64,000 bases of DNA from assembly GCF_023503965.1 (NCBI RefSeq), contig NZ_CP097298.1, positions 1,195,001 through 1,259,000 on the forward strand, read 5' to 3'. Positions within the stretch are counted from its first letter, which is position 1; each line of letters starts with the position of its first letter. The stretch comes from Brevundimonas albigilva. Lineage in GTDB: Bacteria > Pseudomonadota > Alphaproteobacteria > Caulobacterales > Caulobacteraceae. This document shows, in pieces, positions 44,439 through 53,613 of this stretch. The notes beneath the pieces are model-generated. The model worked only from the letters and a program-made list of their open reading frames with translations. It ran no database searches and had not been told where the DNA came from. Position numbers and translations under genes: made by a program.

Positions 44439-44980
44439 GTGGTCGACAGGGAAGCCGAGCTCAAGCGTCTGATGTTGCGGGGTCTCGATGGCGACGCCGC
44501 GGCCTGGCGCGCCCTGCTGTCCGAGATGCGCGGCGCCCTGACCCCCTTCTTCAAACGTCGCCTGATCGGCTGCGAGGCCGATGCGGAGGATCTCGTGCAG
44601 GACTGTCTGATCGCCATCCACGCCAAGCGCGCGACCTATGACCGGTCGCTGCCGTTCACGGCCTGGGCCTATGCGATCGCCCGCTACAAGCTGATCGACC
44701 ATTTCCGCCGCCTGGGCCGGCGCCCCGACGTGCCGCTGGAGGAGGCCTCGGTCCTTCTGGCCGAACACACGGTCGAGGACGGCGTCATCCGCCGCGACTT
44801 GAAGACGGTCCTGTCCATCTGCCGCTGCGCCAGCGCCGCCTGATCGAGGACGTGCGCATCGGCGGTTTCAGCCTGGCCGAGGCGGCCGCCCGCAACGGCT
44901 TCACCGAGGGCGCGGCCAAGGTCAGCGTCCACCGCTCCATGAAGACGCTGTCCGCCAGCGTGAAGACCGATGAAGACTGA
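44439..44980 (+). CDS. sigF: ECF sigma factor SigF-type (frameshifted)
   Basis: Corrected length about 180 aa. Region 2 reads [40 protein letters not shown] and [22 protein letters not shown]; region 4 ([42 protein letters not shown]) is in another frame, after a missing C near 44818-44821. It overlaps nrsF by 11 bp. In Caulobacter, SigF responds to heavy metals (chromium, cadmium, copper) and drives DUF2282-DUF692 operons; here that target is adjacent. Confidence 0.9.
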
Positions 44981-45605
44981 CGACCTGATCGACGCCCTGG
45001 CGGCGGGACTGGAACCCGTCGCGCCCGCGCGGATGGACCCGGCATGGCTCTGCTGGGCGGGCGGCGCGGCGACGGTCGCGGTGGCCCTGCTCCTGGGCGT
45101 CCGCCCCGACCTGACCGAGGCGCTGCAGGCGCCGACGCCCTGGCTCAAGGCGATCTACACCGCCCTTCTGGCGGGGGCGGCGATCCGGCTGGCCACGCGC
45201 CTGGGGCGTCCCGGCATCGACGCGCGCCCGGCGGCGGCGATGCTGCTGGCGGTGGTGGCGGCCGCCGTCCTGTGGGGCGGGATTGAGACGGCGATGACCC
45301 CGGCGGACCAGCGCATGGCCGGCTGGCTGGGCGGAACCTGGACCGTCTGCGGGCGCAACATCGTGCTGGCGTCGGCCTTCGCCGCGCCGCTGGTCTTCCT
45401 GTCGGCGCGCAAGCTGGCCCCCACGCGCCCGACGGCGGCGGGCCTGGCGCTGGGCGTGGCGGCCGGCGGCATCGCCGCGACCGCCTACGGCCTGCTGCAT
45501 TGCGGCGAGGCGACGGCAGCCTTCGTCGCCACCTGGTACACGCTGGGCGTGGCCGCGGCGGGCCTGATCGGCGCCGTGGTCGGCCGTTTCGCCCTGCGCT
45601 GGTGA
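44970..45605 (+). CDS. nrsF: NrsF-type membrane anti-sigma factor (DUF1109)
   Basis: 211 aa with six hydrophobic helices, at about 28-45, 55-73, 85-104, 120-142, 155-175 and 185-205. Two Cys face the periplasm (LCWAGG... and TVCGRN; a third in LHCGEA), as expected for a family that senses metals through Cys. [16 protein letters not shown] is the short cytoplasmic start. It retains SigF at the membrane until metal exposure (family knowledge). Confidence 0.9.
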   Translation: MKTDDLIDALAAGLEPVAPARMDPAWLCWAGGAATVAVALLLGVRPDLTEALQAPTPWLKAIYTALLAGAAIRLATRLGRPGIDARPAAAMLLAVVAAAVLWGGIETAMTPADQRMAGWLGGTWTVCGRNIVLASAFAAPLVFLSARKLAPTRPTAAGLALGVAAGGIAATAYGLLHCGEATAAFVATWYTLGVAAAGLIGAVVGRFALRW

Positions 45606-45609
45606 CGCC

Positions 45610-46488
45610 CTACAGCTGGCGGCGCACCAGCCTGCCGTAGTGCTCCATCAAGTCCAGCGACAGGGCGCCGGGCGTGAAGCGATAGTCGCCGATCTCGCTG
45701 ACCGGGGTCACCTCGACCGCCGTGCCGGTCAGGAAGCATTCGGAGAAGTCCGACAGTTCCTCCGGCCGGATGTCGCGCACCACCACCTCGATCCCCTTGG
45801 CCTGGGCGATCTCGATCACCGTCTGGCGGGTGATGCCGTCCAGGATGTGGTCGACCCTTGGCGTGTGCAGCACGCCGTCCTTGACGAAGAAGACGTTGGC
45901 GCCGGTCGCCTCGGCCACGAAGCCGCGCCAGTCCAGCATCATGGCGTCGGCGAAGCCGCGCCGCTCGGCCGCGTTCTTGGACATGGTGCAGATCATGTAC
46001 AGACCCGCCGCCTTGGCCGTGGTCGGGGCGGTGGCCGGATCGGGGCGGCGCCACTTGGACCATTCCAGCCGCAGGCCGCGCGCCTTGACCTCGGGGTCGA
46101 AATAGCTGGGCCAGTCCCACACGGCGACGGCCAGGTGCACCTTGTTGTTCAGGGCCGAGACGCTGGTCTGCTCCGGCCCCAGGAAGGCGACGGGCCGCAC
46201 GTAGCAGTCGGTCAGGCCGTTCCGGGCGCAGGTGTCGTTGCAGATGGCGTCGATCTCGGCGACGCTGTAAGGGATTTCGAAATCGAGCAGTTCGGCCGAC
46301 CGCTTCAGGCGCTCAGAATGGGGCGTCAGCTTGAAGATTTCGCCGCCATACATACGCTCACCCTCGAACACGGACGATCCGTAATGCAGGGCATGGGTCA
46401 GAACGTGCGTTTTCGCTTCCCGCCAGGGCACGAAATCGCCATCTACCCAGATCCAGCCGTCACGATCGTCGAAAGGAACGAAGGCCAT
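45610..46488 (-). CDS. ilvE: Branched-chain amino acid aminotransferase
   Basis: 292 aa, class IV PLP fold. VFEGERMYGGEIFKLTPHSERLKRSA is the N-terminal signature, the PLP Lys is in APTTAKAAGLYM near 160, and MMLDWRGFVAEATGANVFFVKDG and GITRQTVIEIAQ follow. It makes valine, leucine and isoleucine from keto acids. No leader peptide or attenuator is apparent. Divergent from a response regulator gene. Confidence 0.93.
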   Translation of the reverse strand: MAFVPFDDRDGWIWVDGDFVPWREAKTHVLTHALHYGSSVFEGERMYGGEIFKLTPHSERLKRSAELLDFEIPYSVAEIDAICNDTCARNGLTDCYVRPVAFLGPEQTSVSALNNKVHLAVAVWDWPSYFDPEVKARGLRLEWSKWRRPDPATAPTTAKAAGLYMICTMSKNAAERRGFADAMMLDWRGFVAEATGANVFFVKDGVLHTPRVDHILDGITRQTVIEIAQAKGIEVVVRDIRPEELSDFSECFLTGTAVEVTPVSEIGDYRFTPGALSLDLMEHYGRLVRRQL

Positions 46489-46570
46489 TGCAATACGTCT
46501 CCCGCGGAACTGAGGGTGTTAGACCCGCCCGAATCGCTCAGGTCAACGCCTTGAGCGGGGAGAAGGCCGC

Positions 46571-47308
46571 ATGAGCCTGACGGAATCGCGTCCTTACGGC
46601 CGTTCCGGGCCGATCGCGGGACCCGGCGTGGGCCGCCATCTGCTGATCGTCGACGACGACGACCGCATTCGTGAGCTGCTGAAGGAGTTCCTCTCGCGCG
46701 AGGGCTACCGGGTCACGGGCGCCGCCCACGCGGCGGCGGCCAAGCGGATGATGGAGCTGATCGAGTTCGACCTGGTCGTGCTGGACGTCATGATGCCCGG
46801 CGAAAGCGGCCTGGACCTGACCACCTGGGTTCGCGAGAAGGCCGAGACCTCCAAGACCCCCGTCCTGCTGCTGACCGCCCGGGGCGACGCCGAGGACCGG
46901 ATCGAGGGCCTGTCGCGCGGCGCCGACGACTATATGGCCAAGCCGTTCGAACCGCGCGAACTGGTGCTTCGGATCGAGGCCATCCTGCGCCGCACGGGCG
47001 GCAAGCCCCTGACCCCGCGCGAGATCAAGCTGGGCGCCGCCGTCTTCGACATGGAGCGGCTGGAGCTGACCCGCGAGGGCAAGCCCCAGCGCCTGACCGA
47101 GGCCGAGGCGCAGCTGCTGAAGACCCTGGCGCTGCACGCCCACGCCCCGGTCGAGCGGATGAGCCTGTCGCCCGACACCGCCGACATCACCGGCCGCGCG
47201 GTCGACGTCCAGGTCACGCGCCTGCGCCGCAAGCTGGAGGCCGACCCCAAGAACCCGCGCTATCTCCAGACCGTGCGCGGCGTCGGCTACATGCTGGCGC
47301 CGGACTGA
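46571..47308 (+). CDS. OmpR-family response regulator
   Basis: 245 aa. A receiver domain (VDDDDRIRELLKEFL, Asp in VVLDVMMPGESG, Lys in YMAKPFEPREL) and a winged helix (LTEAEAQLLKTLALHAHAPVERMSLS, DVQVTRLRRKLEADPKNPRYLQ). The ATG follows a GGGGAGAAGG site. It is paired with the kinase gene 15 bp downstream. Similar to the OmpR/EnvZ group of alphaproteobacteria; the signal is unknown. Confidence 0.93.
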   Translation: MSLTESRPYGRSGPIAGPGVGRHLLIVDDDDRIRELLKEFLSREGYRVTGAAHAAAAKRMMELIEFDLVVLDVMMPGESGLDLTTWVREKAETSKTPVLLLTARGDAEDRIEGLSRGADDYMAKPFEPRELVLRIEAILRRTGGKPLTPREIKLGAAVFDMERLELTREGKPQRLTEAEAQLLKTLALHAHAPVERMSLSPDTADITGRAVDVQVTRLRRKLEADPKNPRYLQTVRGVGYMLAPD

Positions 47309-47323
47309 GCCCCGGAGCGCGCC

Positions 47324-48704
47324 ATGCGGCTGCTGCCCGCCTATCTGTGGCCGCGCTTCCTGAAGCGGCGCCTGCCCACCTCGCTGTGGGGCCGGTCGCT
47401 GCTGATCATCGTCCTGCCGGTGCTGGTGATGCAGACGGCGGTGACCTGGATCTTCTTCGACGCCCACTGGCAGACCGTGACCGCGCGCCTGTCGGAGGGG
47501 CTGGCCGGCGACATCGCCTGGGCGGTCGAAAGCTACGAGGACGATCCGACGCGCGAGAACCTGGACCGGATCGCCGAACGGGCCGAACGATCCATGTCCC
47601 TGTCCATCGCCTTGCAGGAGGACCGCACCCTGCCCACCGAGCAGCGCCGCGGGGCCATCGGCGTGGTCGACCGGGTGCTGGACCGGGCGCTGGCGGGCCG
47701 GCTGGACCGCCCCTACTGGTTCGACACCACCCGCTACCCCGCCTATGTCGACATCCAGGTGCAGGAGCCGCAGGGCGTGCTGCGCATCATCGCCCCGCGC
47801 GAACGGGCGGTGGCGACCCAGCGCACATCTTCGTGCTGTGGCTGGCGGTGGCGACCATCCTGCTGATGGGGGTGGCCATCCTGTTCATCCGCAACCAGGT
47901 GCGCGCCATCGAGCGGCTGGCCGACGCCGCCGAGGCCTTCGGGCGCGGCGAGACCGTGCCGCGCTTCAAGCCGCACGGCGCGCGCGAGGTCCGGGCCGCC
48001 GCCACCGCCTTTCTGGCCATGCGCGACCGCATCCAGCGCCACATCGACCAGCGCACGGCTCTTCTGGCCTCGGTCAGCCACGACCTGCGCACGCCCCTGA
48101 CCCGTCTGCGGCTGGAACTGGCGCTGGCCCCGCCCTTCAAGCGCCAGGCCGCCATGCGCGGCGACCTGGACGAGATGGAGCACATGATCGACGAATACCT
48201 GGACTTCGCCCGCGGCGAGGCCGGGGAGCCGCCGGCCCCCGTCGTCATCCCCGATCTGCTGGAGGCCGCCGCCGCGGACGCCCGCCGCGTGGGCGCCGAG
48301 GTCGAGGTGGTCGCCCCGCCGGCCTGACCACGGCCGTGCGCCCCCTGGCCTTCAAGCGCGCCCTGGTGAACCTGACCGGCAACGCCGCCGCCCACGGCGA
48401 CCGGGTGCGGCTGTCGGCCCGTCCCCTGGCCTCGGGCGGGCTGGAGATCCTGGTCGAGGACGACGGGCCGGGCATTCCCGAGGGGTTGCACGAGGAGGCG
48501 TTCCGCCCCTTCTCGCGCCTGGACGAATCCCGCAACCAGAACCGCAAGGGCGTGGGCCTGGGCCTGGCCATCGCCCGCGACGTGGCGCGCGGCCACGGCG
48601 GCGAGGTGACCCTGGGGCGCAGCGACCTGGGCGGGCTGAAGGCGATCATCCGCCTGCCGACGCCGGTTTCCACCGCCGCCCCCTCTAGCGAAACGGCGCC
48701 CTAG
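47324..48704 (+). CDS. EnvZ-like membrane sensor histidine kinase (two frameshifts)
   Basis: Corrected length 460 aa over three frames: N-terminal helix (LLIIVLPVLVMQTAVTWIFF) and periplasmic domain to ERAVATQR; then helix, HAMP and HisKA (ALLASVSHDLRTPLTRLRLELAL) to VEVVAPPA; then the HATPase (NLTGNAAAHGDRV, EDDGPGIPEG, GVGLGLAIARDV). One base is missing near 47818-47826 and one near 48315-48330. Adding both restores a multiple of three and the family order. Confidence 0.87.
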
Positions 48705-48745
48705 GGGTCATCTTCAGGTCCGACAGGGACTGGAGATGGATCACC

Positions 48746-49243
48746 ATGCGTAAATCGCCTTTCTTCGCGCCCGCCGCCGCCGTGGCCGCCGCCCTCGCGG
48801 TCGCCGGCGCCGCCCAGGCGCAACCGGAGGCCGCTCAATCGGCCGTCAACGTCACCCTGGGCGCGGAGCTTCAGAGCCGCGTCGACAAGCTGGGCGACCG
48901 AGAAGTCGGCGAACAGGTCGCGCGCCTGCAGACCGAGGTCGAACAGGCCCTGTCCCAGCGCTATCCCGGCGCCTCGGCCCAACTGGTGCTGACCGACCTG
49001 AAGCCCAATCGTCCGACCATGCAGCAGATGCGCGACACCCCGGGCCTGGACCCGATCCGCAGCGTCTCGATCGGCGGCGCGGCGGTCGAGGGAACCATCG
49101 TCACCGCCGACGGCGAAAGCCGCCCGGTGAAGTTCTCCTACTTCTCGCCCAGCATCCGCGACGTCTATGGCTACGGGGTCTGGCACGACGCCGATCGCGC
49201 CTTCGACCGTCTGGGCGCGGGCATCGAGCGCGGGCGCTACTGA
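48746..49243 (+). CDS. Secreted protein, hypothetical
   Basis: 165 aa. Signal peptide (RKSPFFAPAAAVAAALAVAGAAQAQ), then a single domain with LGAELQSRVDKLGDREVGEQVARLQTEVEQAL-type helix, LVLTDLKPNRPTMQQMRDTPGLD and VKFSYFSPSIRDVYGYGVWHDADRAF. I recognise no named family. Independent of the kinase upstream as far as spacing shows (41 bp). Confidence 0.75.
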   Translation: MRKSPFFAPAAAVAAALAVAGAAQAQPEAAQSAVNVTLGAELQSRVDKLGDREVGEQVARLQTEVEQALSQRYPGASAQLVLTDLKPNRPTMQQMRDTPGLDPIRSVSIGGAAVEGTIVTADGESRPVKFSYFSPSIRDVYGYGVWHDADRAFDRLGAGIERGRY

Positions 49244-49255
49244 CGCCTTAGAGCG

Positions 49256-50050
49256 TCAGCCCATCTCTCGGTTGCGGCGCACCGCCGCCGCAACCGTTTC
49301 CCGCAACGCCGTCGTCAGCCGGCCGTCCTGGTCCAGGGCGTCCAGACCCGCCCGGGTCGAGCCGCCGGGCGAGGCGATGCGCGCGATCAGGGTCTCCAAG
49401 GCGTCGTCGCCCATGGAGTCCGCCGCCGAACGCAGGGTCGCGCGCGCCAGCACGTCGGCCGTCTGCTTGTCCAGGCCCGCCGCCTGGCCGCCGCGCGCCA
49501 GCGCTTCGGTGAAGGCGTACACATAGGCCGCGCCCGATCCGGCGACGGCGGTCGCGGCGTCCATCAGGCCTTCGTCCGGCAGGTCGACCGTCTCGGCCAT
49601 CGGCTCGAACAGGGCGCGTCCCAGCGCCCGCGCCGCGGGATCGGCCGCCCAGACCGAGGCCACGCCCCGGCCGCGCGACACGCCCGTCGTCGGCATCACC
49701 CGCCCGATGGGCCATCCGCCCAGCCCTTCGGCCAGGGTCGGCGCCGTCACGCCCGCCATCACCGACAGGATCACCGCCTGGTCGCCCAGGAAGGGCAGCA
49801 GCGGCGGCATCACCGTGCGCCACATCGCCGGCTTGACCGCGATCACCACGGCGCGCGCGTCCCTCAGCGCCTCGGGCTCGGGATTGATCCGCGCGCCGCG
49901 CGCCCGCGCCGCCTCCGAGGCCGGCTTTTCGGACGGGGTCAGGACGATCAAATCGGCGGGCGCGACCGCGCCGGTCAGCAGCCAGCCCTCCAGAATGGCG
50001 GACCCCAGCCGGCCGCAGCCGACCAGGACGACGGGACCGGAAACCGCCAT
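49256..50050 (-). CDS. proC: Pyrroline-5-carboxylate reductase
   Basis: 264 aa. Rossmann N-terminus VVLVGCGRLGSAILEGWL, then VIAVKPAMW, SVMAGV, and the C-terminal signature AVAGSGAAYVYAFTEALARGG with IASPGGSTRAGLDAL. Last step of proline synthesis, NAD(P)H dependent. Overlaps the YbjN gene (ATGA). Confidence 0.94.
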   Translation of the reverse strand: MAVSGPVVLVGCGRLGSAILEGWLLTGAVAPADLIVLTPSEKPASEAARARGARINPEPEALRDARAVVIAVKPAMWRTVMPPLLPFLGDQAVILSVMAGVTAPTLAEGLGGWPIGRVMPTTGVSRGRGVASVWAADPAARALGRALFEPMAETVDLPDEGLMDAATAVAGSGAAYVYAFTEALARGGQAAGLDKQTADVLARATLRSAADSMGDDALETLIARIASPGGSTRAGLDALDQDGRLTTALRETVAAAVRRNREMG

Positions 50051-50553
50051 CAGGCCGTGCCGACCGTCTCGAACAGGCAGGCGTCGATCGCCTCCTGCGG
50101 CTTCTTGTTGCCCCGGACCATGAAGTCGAAGGCGGGATAGTAGCGGTCCGCCGCCTCGATGGCCGCGTCGATCATCGACGCCGCCTGGGCCAGGGTCGGC
50201 CGCTCGCCCAGCGGCAGGGCCAGAGAGTGGCGGAAGACGATCTCGCCGTCCTCGGCCCACACCTCGAAATGGCCCATCCAGGTGCGCTGGTTGATCAGTC
50301 CGACCAGTTCATAGGCCGCCGTCTTGCGGCTCTTGGCCACGCGCAGGTCCAGGGCGCAGCACAGCTGCAGGCAGTCGCCCTCGGGCCGCCAGGCGAACCA
50401 CAGCTCGTAGTCCTTCCAGTCGCCGGCCAGGGAAAAGGCCAGGTCCCCGTCGTCGGTGCGGTCGAACGGCAGGTTCTCGGCCGTCAGCACATGTTCGACG
50501 ACTTCCAGCGGGTCGACGGGGATCTCCACCTCTTCGGGCCGGGCTGCGTCCAT
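50050..50553 (-). CDS. YbjN domain protein
   Basis: 167 aa from ATG at 50553; a TTG three codons earlier is possible. YbjN fold: VVEHVLTAENLPFDRTDDGDLAF, WKDYELWFAWRPEGDCLQLCCALD and LINQRTWMGHFEVWAEDGEIVFRHSLALP. The family resembles type III secretion chaperones and often neighbours proC in alphaproteobacteria. Function not established; cotranscribed with proC by overlap. Confidence 0.87.
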   Translation of the reverse strand: MDAARPEEVEIPVDPLEVVEHVLTAENLPFDRTDDGDLAFSLAGDWKDYELWFAWRPEGDCLQLCCALDLRVAKSRKTAAYELVGLINQRTWMGHFEVWAEDGEIVFRHSLALPLGERPTLAQAASMIDAAIEAADRYYPAFDFMVRGNKKPQEAIDACLFETVGTA

Positions 50554-50598
50554 GGAGAGCAATCTCGATTCTGACTCAGGCCACGCGATTCGCGACCG

Positions 50599-50919
50599 TT
50601 AACGGGACGTTAGGCGTGTTCGCGGATTCGGCTCAACCGGCTGCGTCCTGCGGGGAGTTCCGCCTGTGGACGTTCCCTTGCGAGGCTTGCCGGCGGGCTT
50701 TTCCGCCGCCTTCAGCGCCGCGATCTCGGCGCGCAGGGCCGCGATCTCGTCCTTCAGCACGTCGAATTCGTCGCGGCGCACCAGATCCATCTCGGCCGCC
50801 AGGCGGTCGGTCTGGGCGCGCCAGGCGGTCCTGGCCTCTTCCCCCGCCGCCTGGGCCAGGCCCATCGCCCCGGTCGTCAGCTTGGCGAACTCGTCGAGGA
50901 GGGGATTTCGGGTCTGCAT
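50599..50919 (-). CDS. ubiK: UbiK-type accessory factor (BMFP domain)
   Basis: 106 aa from MQTRNPLLDEFAKLTTGAMGL. The helical domain includes a coiled coil (DEFDVLKDEIAALRAEIAALK) and a Pro/Lys/Arg-rich disordered tail. UbiK-family proteins assist aerobic ubiquinone synthesis. The long frame continuing upstream is antisense to uvrC and not real. Confidence 0.85.
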   Translation of the reverse strand: MQTRNPLLDEFAKLTTGAMGLAQAAGEEARTAWRAQTDRLAAEMDLVRRDEFDVLKDEIAALRAEIAALKAAEKPAGKPRKGTSTGGTPRRTQPVEPNPRTRLTSR

Positions 50920-50991
50920 GGTCGGCTCCGAATCGAGCAGGGTTAACGAAGGTTTGCGCCATATGGTGAACGAAACCTTGATGGCCATGCG

Positions 50992-52911
50992 ATGGCGTCG
51001 CGCGAACGGGCGAAGCGCCCTATATCCCCGGCGATGACCGAGGAGCCGCTCACCGACCTTAAGGCCGCCGCGCTGATCGCCGACGAGGCGCGGCGCGCGC
51101 CCGACAAGCCGGGCGTCTATCGCATGTACGGCGAGGACGGGACGTGCCTCTATGTCGGCAAGGCCCGCAGCCTGAAGAAGCGCATCGTCCAGTACGCCCA
51201 GGGGCGGTTCCACACCCAGCGCATCGGCCTGATGGTGTCGCTGACCCGGTCGATGGAGCTGGTGGTCACGGCGTCCGAGACCGAGGCCTTGCTGCTGGAA
51301 TCCAACTTCATCAAGAAGCTGAAGCCGCGCTTCAACGTGGTGCTGCGCGACGACAAGTCCTTCGCCGAACTGATGATCCGGCGCGACCACCGCGCGCCGC
51401 AGGTCCGAAAGCATCGCGGCGCCCACACCATCAAGGGCGACTATTTCGGCCCCTTCGCCTCCACCTGGGCGGTCAACAACACGCTGAACACCCTTCAGAA
51501 GGCCTTCCTGCTGCGGTCCTGCTCGGACAGCGTCTATGAGACCCGCACCCGCCCGTGCATGCTGCACCAGATCAAGCGCTGCTCGGCGCCCTGCACCGGC
51601 CTGATCAGCCTTGAGGACTATGGCGAGCTGGTCACCGAGGCCGAGCAGTTCCTGCGCGGCAAGTCGCGCGCCGTCATCGGCCGCCTGTCCCAGGAGATGC
51701 AGGCCGCGTCCGACGACATGGACTTCGAACAGGCGGCGCGCATCCGCGACCGCATCCGCGCCCTGTCGGCCATCGCCATGGAGAATTCCGTCAGCGCCGA
51801 GGGCCTGGCCGAGGCGGACGTCTTCGCCCTGCATTCCGACGGCGGCCAGGCCTGCGTCCAGGTCTTCTTCTATCGCGCCGGCCAGAACTGGGGCGGGCGC
51901 GCCTATTTCCCGCGCGTGGACAAGTCGGACACGGATCCGGAGATCCTGGCGTCGTTCCTGGGGCAGTTCTACGAGGACAAGCCGGTTCCGCGCCTGATCC
52001 TGTCCAACGTCCGCCCGCACGAGCTGGAACTGCTGGAAGAGGCCTTCTCGATGAAGGCCAAGCAGGCCGACGGCCGGCGCGTCGTCGCCATCGAGCGTCC
52101 CCAGCGCGGCGACCGCAAGGCCCTGGTCGACCACGCCCTGACGAACGCCCGCGAGGCCCTGGGCCGCCGCCTGGCGGAAAGCTCGGCGCAAGGGAAAATC
52201 CTGGACGAGGTGTGCGAGGCCTTCGGCCTGGAGGCCCGACCCGAACGGATCGAGGTCTATGACAACGCCCACATCCAGGGGACCAACGCCGTCGGCGGCA
52301 TGATCGTGGCCGGGCCCGAGGGCTTCCAGAAATCCCAGTACCGCAAGTTCAACATCCGGGGCGACGACCTGACCCCCGGCGACGACTACGGCATGATGCG
52401 CGAGGTGCTGCGCCGCCGCTTCTCGCGCCTGGTCAAGGACGAGGCCGAGGGCGAGGAGGTCGTGCGCCCCGACCTGCTGCTGATCGACGGCGGCGCGGGC
52501 CAGCTGGCCGAGGTGCTGGCGGTGATGGCCGAGATGGGCGTCGACGACATCGCCGTGGTCGGCGTCGCCAAGGGGCCGGACCGGGATGCGGGCATGGAGA
52601 AGTTCTTCATGCCCGGCAAGCCGCCCTTCATGCTGCCGCTGAAGTCGCCGGCGCTCTACTACCTGCAGCGCCTGCGCGACGAGGCCCACCGCTTCGCCAA
52701 CGGCGCCCACGCCAAGCGCCGCTCGATGGACATCAAGAGGAACCCGCTGGACGAGATCGAGGGCGTGGGCCCCGGCCGCAAGAAGGCCCTGCTGCACGCC
52801 TTCGGCTCGGCCAAGGGCGTGGGCCGCGCCTCGGTCGCCGACCTGGTGAAGGTGGACGGCGTCAGCCAGCCCCTGGCCGAACGCATCCACGCCTTCTTCC
52901 GCAAGGCGTGA
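50992..52911 (+). CDS. uvrC: Excinuclease ABC subunit UvrC
   Basis: 639 aa from ATG at 50992, or 625 aa from ATG at 51034 ([14 protein letters not shown]). The region before 51034 includes TATATC, a possible -10 that would make the second start leaderless. Domains: GIY-YIG nuclease ([26 protein letters not shown]), Cys-rich [18 protein letters not shown] motif ([12 protein letters not shown]), RNase H-like nuclease ([32 protein letters not shown]) and HhH ([17 protein letters not shown]). Incises on both sides of DNA lesions with UvrB. Confidence 0.95.
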   Translation: MASRERAKRPISPAMTEEPLTDLKAAALIADEARRAPDKPGVYRMYGEDGTCLYVGKARSLKKRIVQYAQGRFHTQRIGLMVSLTRSMELVVTASETEALLLESNFIKKLKPRFNVVLRDDKSFAELMIRRDHRAPQVRKHRGAHTIKGDYFGPFASTWAVNNTLNTLQKAFLLRSCSDSVYETRTRPCMLHQIKRCSAPCTGLISLEDYGELVTEAEQFLRGKSRAVIGRLSQEMQAASDDMDFEQAARIRDRIRALSAIAMENSVSAEGLAEADVFALHSDGGQACVQVFFYRAGQNWGGRAYFPRVDKSDTDPEILASFLGQFYEDKPVPRLILSNVRPHELELLEEAFSMKAKQADGRRVVAIERPQRGDRKALVDHALTNAREALGRRLAESSAQGKILDEVCEAFGLEARPERIEVYDNAHIQGTNAVGGMIVAGPEGFQKSQYRKFNIRGDDLTPGDDYGMMREVLRRRFSRLVKDEAEGEEVVRPDLLLIDGGAGQLAEVLAVMAEMGVDDIAVVGVAKGPDRDAGMEKFFMPGKPPFMLPLKSPALYYLQRLRDEAHRFANGAHAKRRSMDIKRNPLDEIEGVGPGRKKALLHAFGSAKGVGRASVADLVKVDGVSQPLAERIHAFFRKA

Positions 52912-52918
52912 GCGGCCT

Positions 52919-53305
52919 TCACCACTCCAGCAGCGTCAGTCCGGGAATGTCGCGGAAGTCGTCGCCGTTGCGTGTCACCAGAGCCGCCTCGGCCGCGATC
53001 GCTTGAGCGGCGATCATCCGGTCCAGAGCCTTCCGGCGCGAAAACCCACAGGTCTCGACAATGGTGCGATAAGCCCTCGCTTCGGCCTCGCCGAACGGCA
53101 GGACGGGCACCGCGTCCAGCAGGGCGTCCAGCCTTGCTCGCCGATTGTCGGCGTCTTCATCCGCCCGCCCGAGATCCGCCTCGAGCTCTATCCGGGTGAT
53201 GACGGAAAGCAGAAGCGGCGGATCCAGAGCATCCACCCGTTCGTCGATCCGCTCGTCGCCATCCCGCAGATGGATGGCGACGTTGGTGTCGAGCATATAG
53301 GCCAA
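52919..53305 (-). CDS. VapC-type PIN-domain toxin
   Basis: 128 aa from TTG at 53305 (MAYMLDTNVA), or 125 aa from ATG at 53296. PIN acids: Asp in LDTNVAIHL, Glu in ITRIELEAD near 41, Asp in ALDRMIAAQAIA near 96 and Asp in VTRNGDDFRDI. Predicted RNase. The AbrB-type antitoxin gene ends 2-12 bp upstream. Confidence 0.91.
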   Translation of the reverse strand: MAYMLDTNVAIHLRDGDERIDERVDALDPPLLLSVITRIELEADLGRADEDADNRRARLDALLDAVPVLPFGEAEARAYRTIVETCGFSRRKALDRMIAAQAIAAEAALVTRNGDDFRDIPGLTLLEW

Positions 53306-53307
53306 AC

Positions 53308-53544
53308 CTAAAGACCTGAACGTTCGGGGATTTCGATTTCGTGGCGGACGCCGACGCTGGACGGCTTCGGCAAGCTCCGCAGCTTCGCCAGCATCTCTCT
53401 CACCGATTTACGCTTGGGTGAAATCGTCACCACATCGCCCTTGCGCTCGATTTCGACCTCCACGCCGGGGCCGAAGGAGATTTCCTTGGGCAGGCGCACG
53501 GCGTCGCTATTGCCGCTTTTGAAAGTTCGACTGGTGACGGCCAT
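53308..53544 (-). CDS. VapB-type antitoxin (AbrB/SpoVT fold)
   Basis: 78 aa: TSRTFKSGNSDAVRLPKEI is the swapped-hairpin DNA-binding domain, followed by VEIERKGDVVTISPKRKS and a toxin-binding tail (SVGVRHEIEIPERSGL). The start at 53544 matches the family; the longer frame upstream is antisense to the carbonic anhydrase gene. Confidence 0.9.
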   Translation of the reverse strand: MAVTSRTFKSGNSDAVRLPKEISFGPGVEVEIERKGDVVTISPKRKSVREMLAKLRSLPKPSSVGVRHEIEIPERSGL

Positions 53545-53560
53545 CGCGCGCTCCCTGGTA

Positions 53561-53572
53561 TATACGCGTATA
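53561..53572 (-). promoter_or_regulatory. Palindromic operator of vapBC
   Basis: TATACGCGTATA is a perfect 12-bp palindrome, extended imperfectly by GTA/CAC at the ends, 16 bp before the antitoxin ATG. It fits the site for an AbrB-type antitoxin dimer overlapping the promoter. Confidence 0.6.
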
Positions 53573-53613
53573 CACGATTTTGCAGCGCCGCCCAAGGCGC
53601 TACACGACGCTGC

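Noticed and set aside
46489..46570. Leader attenuator or riboswitch upstream of ilvE
   Set aside because: The gap holds no run of Ile, Val or Leu codons and no stem followed by a T-run on the minus strand.
50920..52890. Long minus-strand frame opposite uvrC
   Set aside because: Only its last 106 codons (50599-50919) form a recognisable protein, UbiK. The rest is antisense to uvrC and of His/Gln-rich shadow composition.
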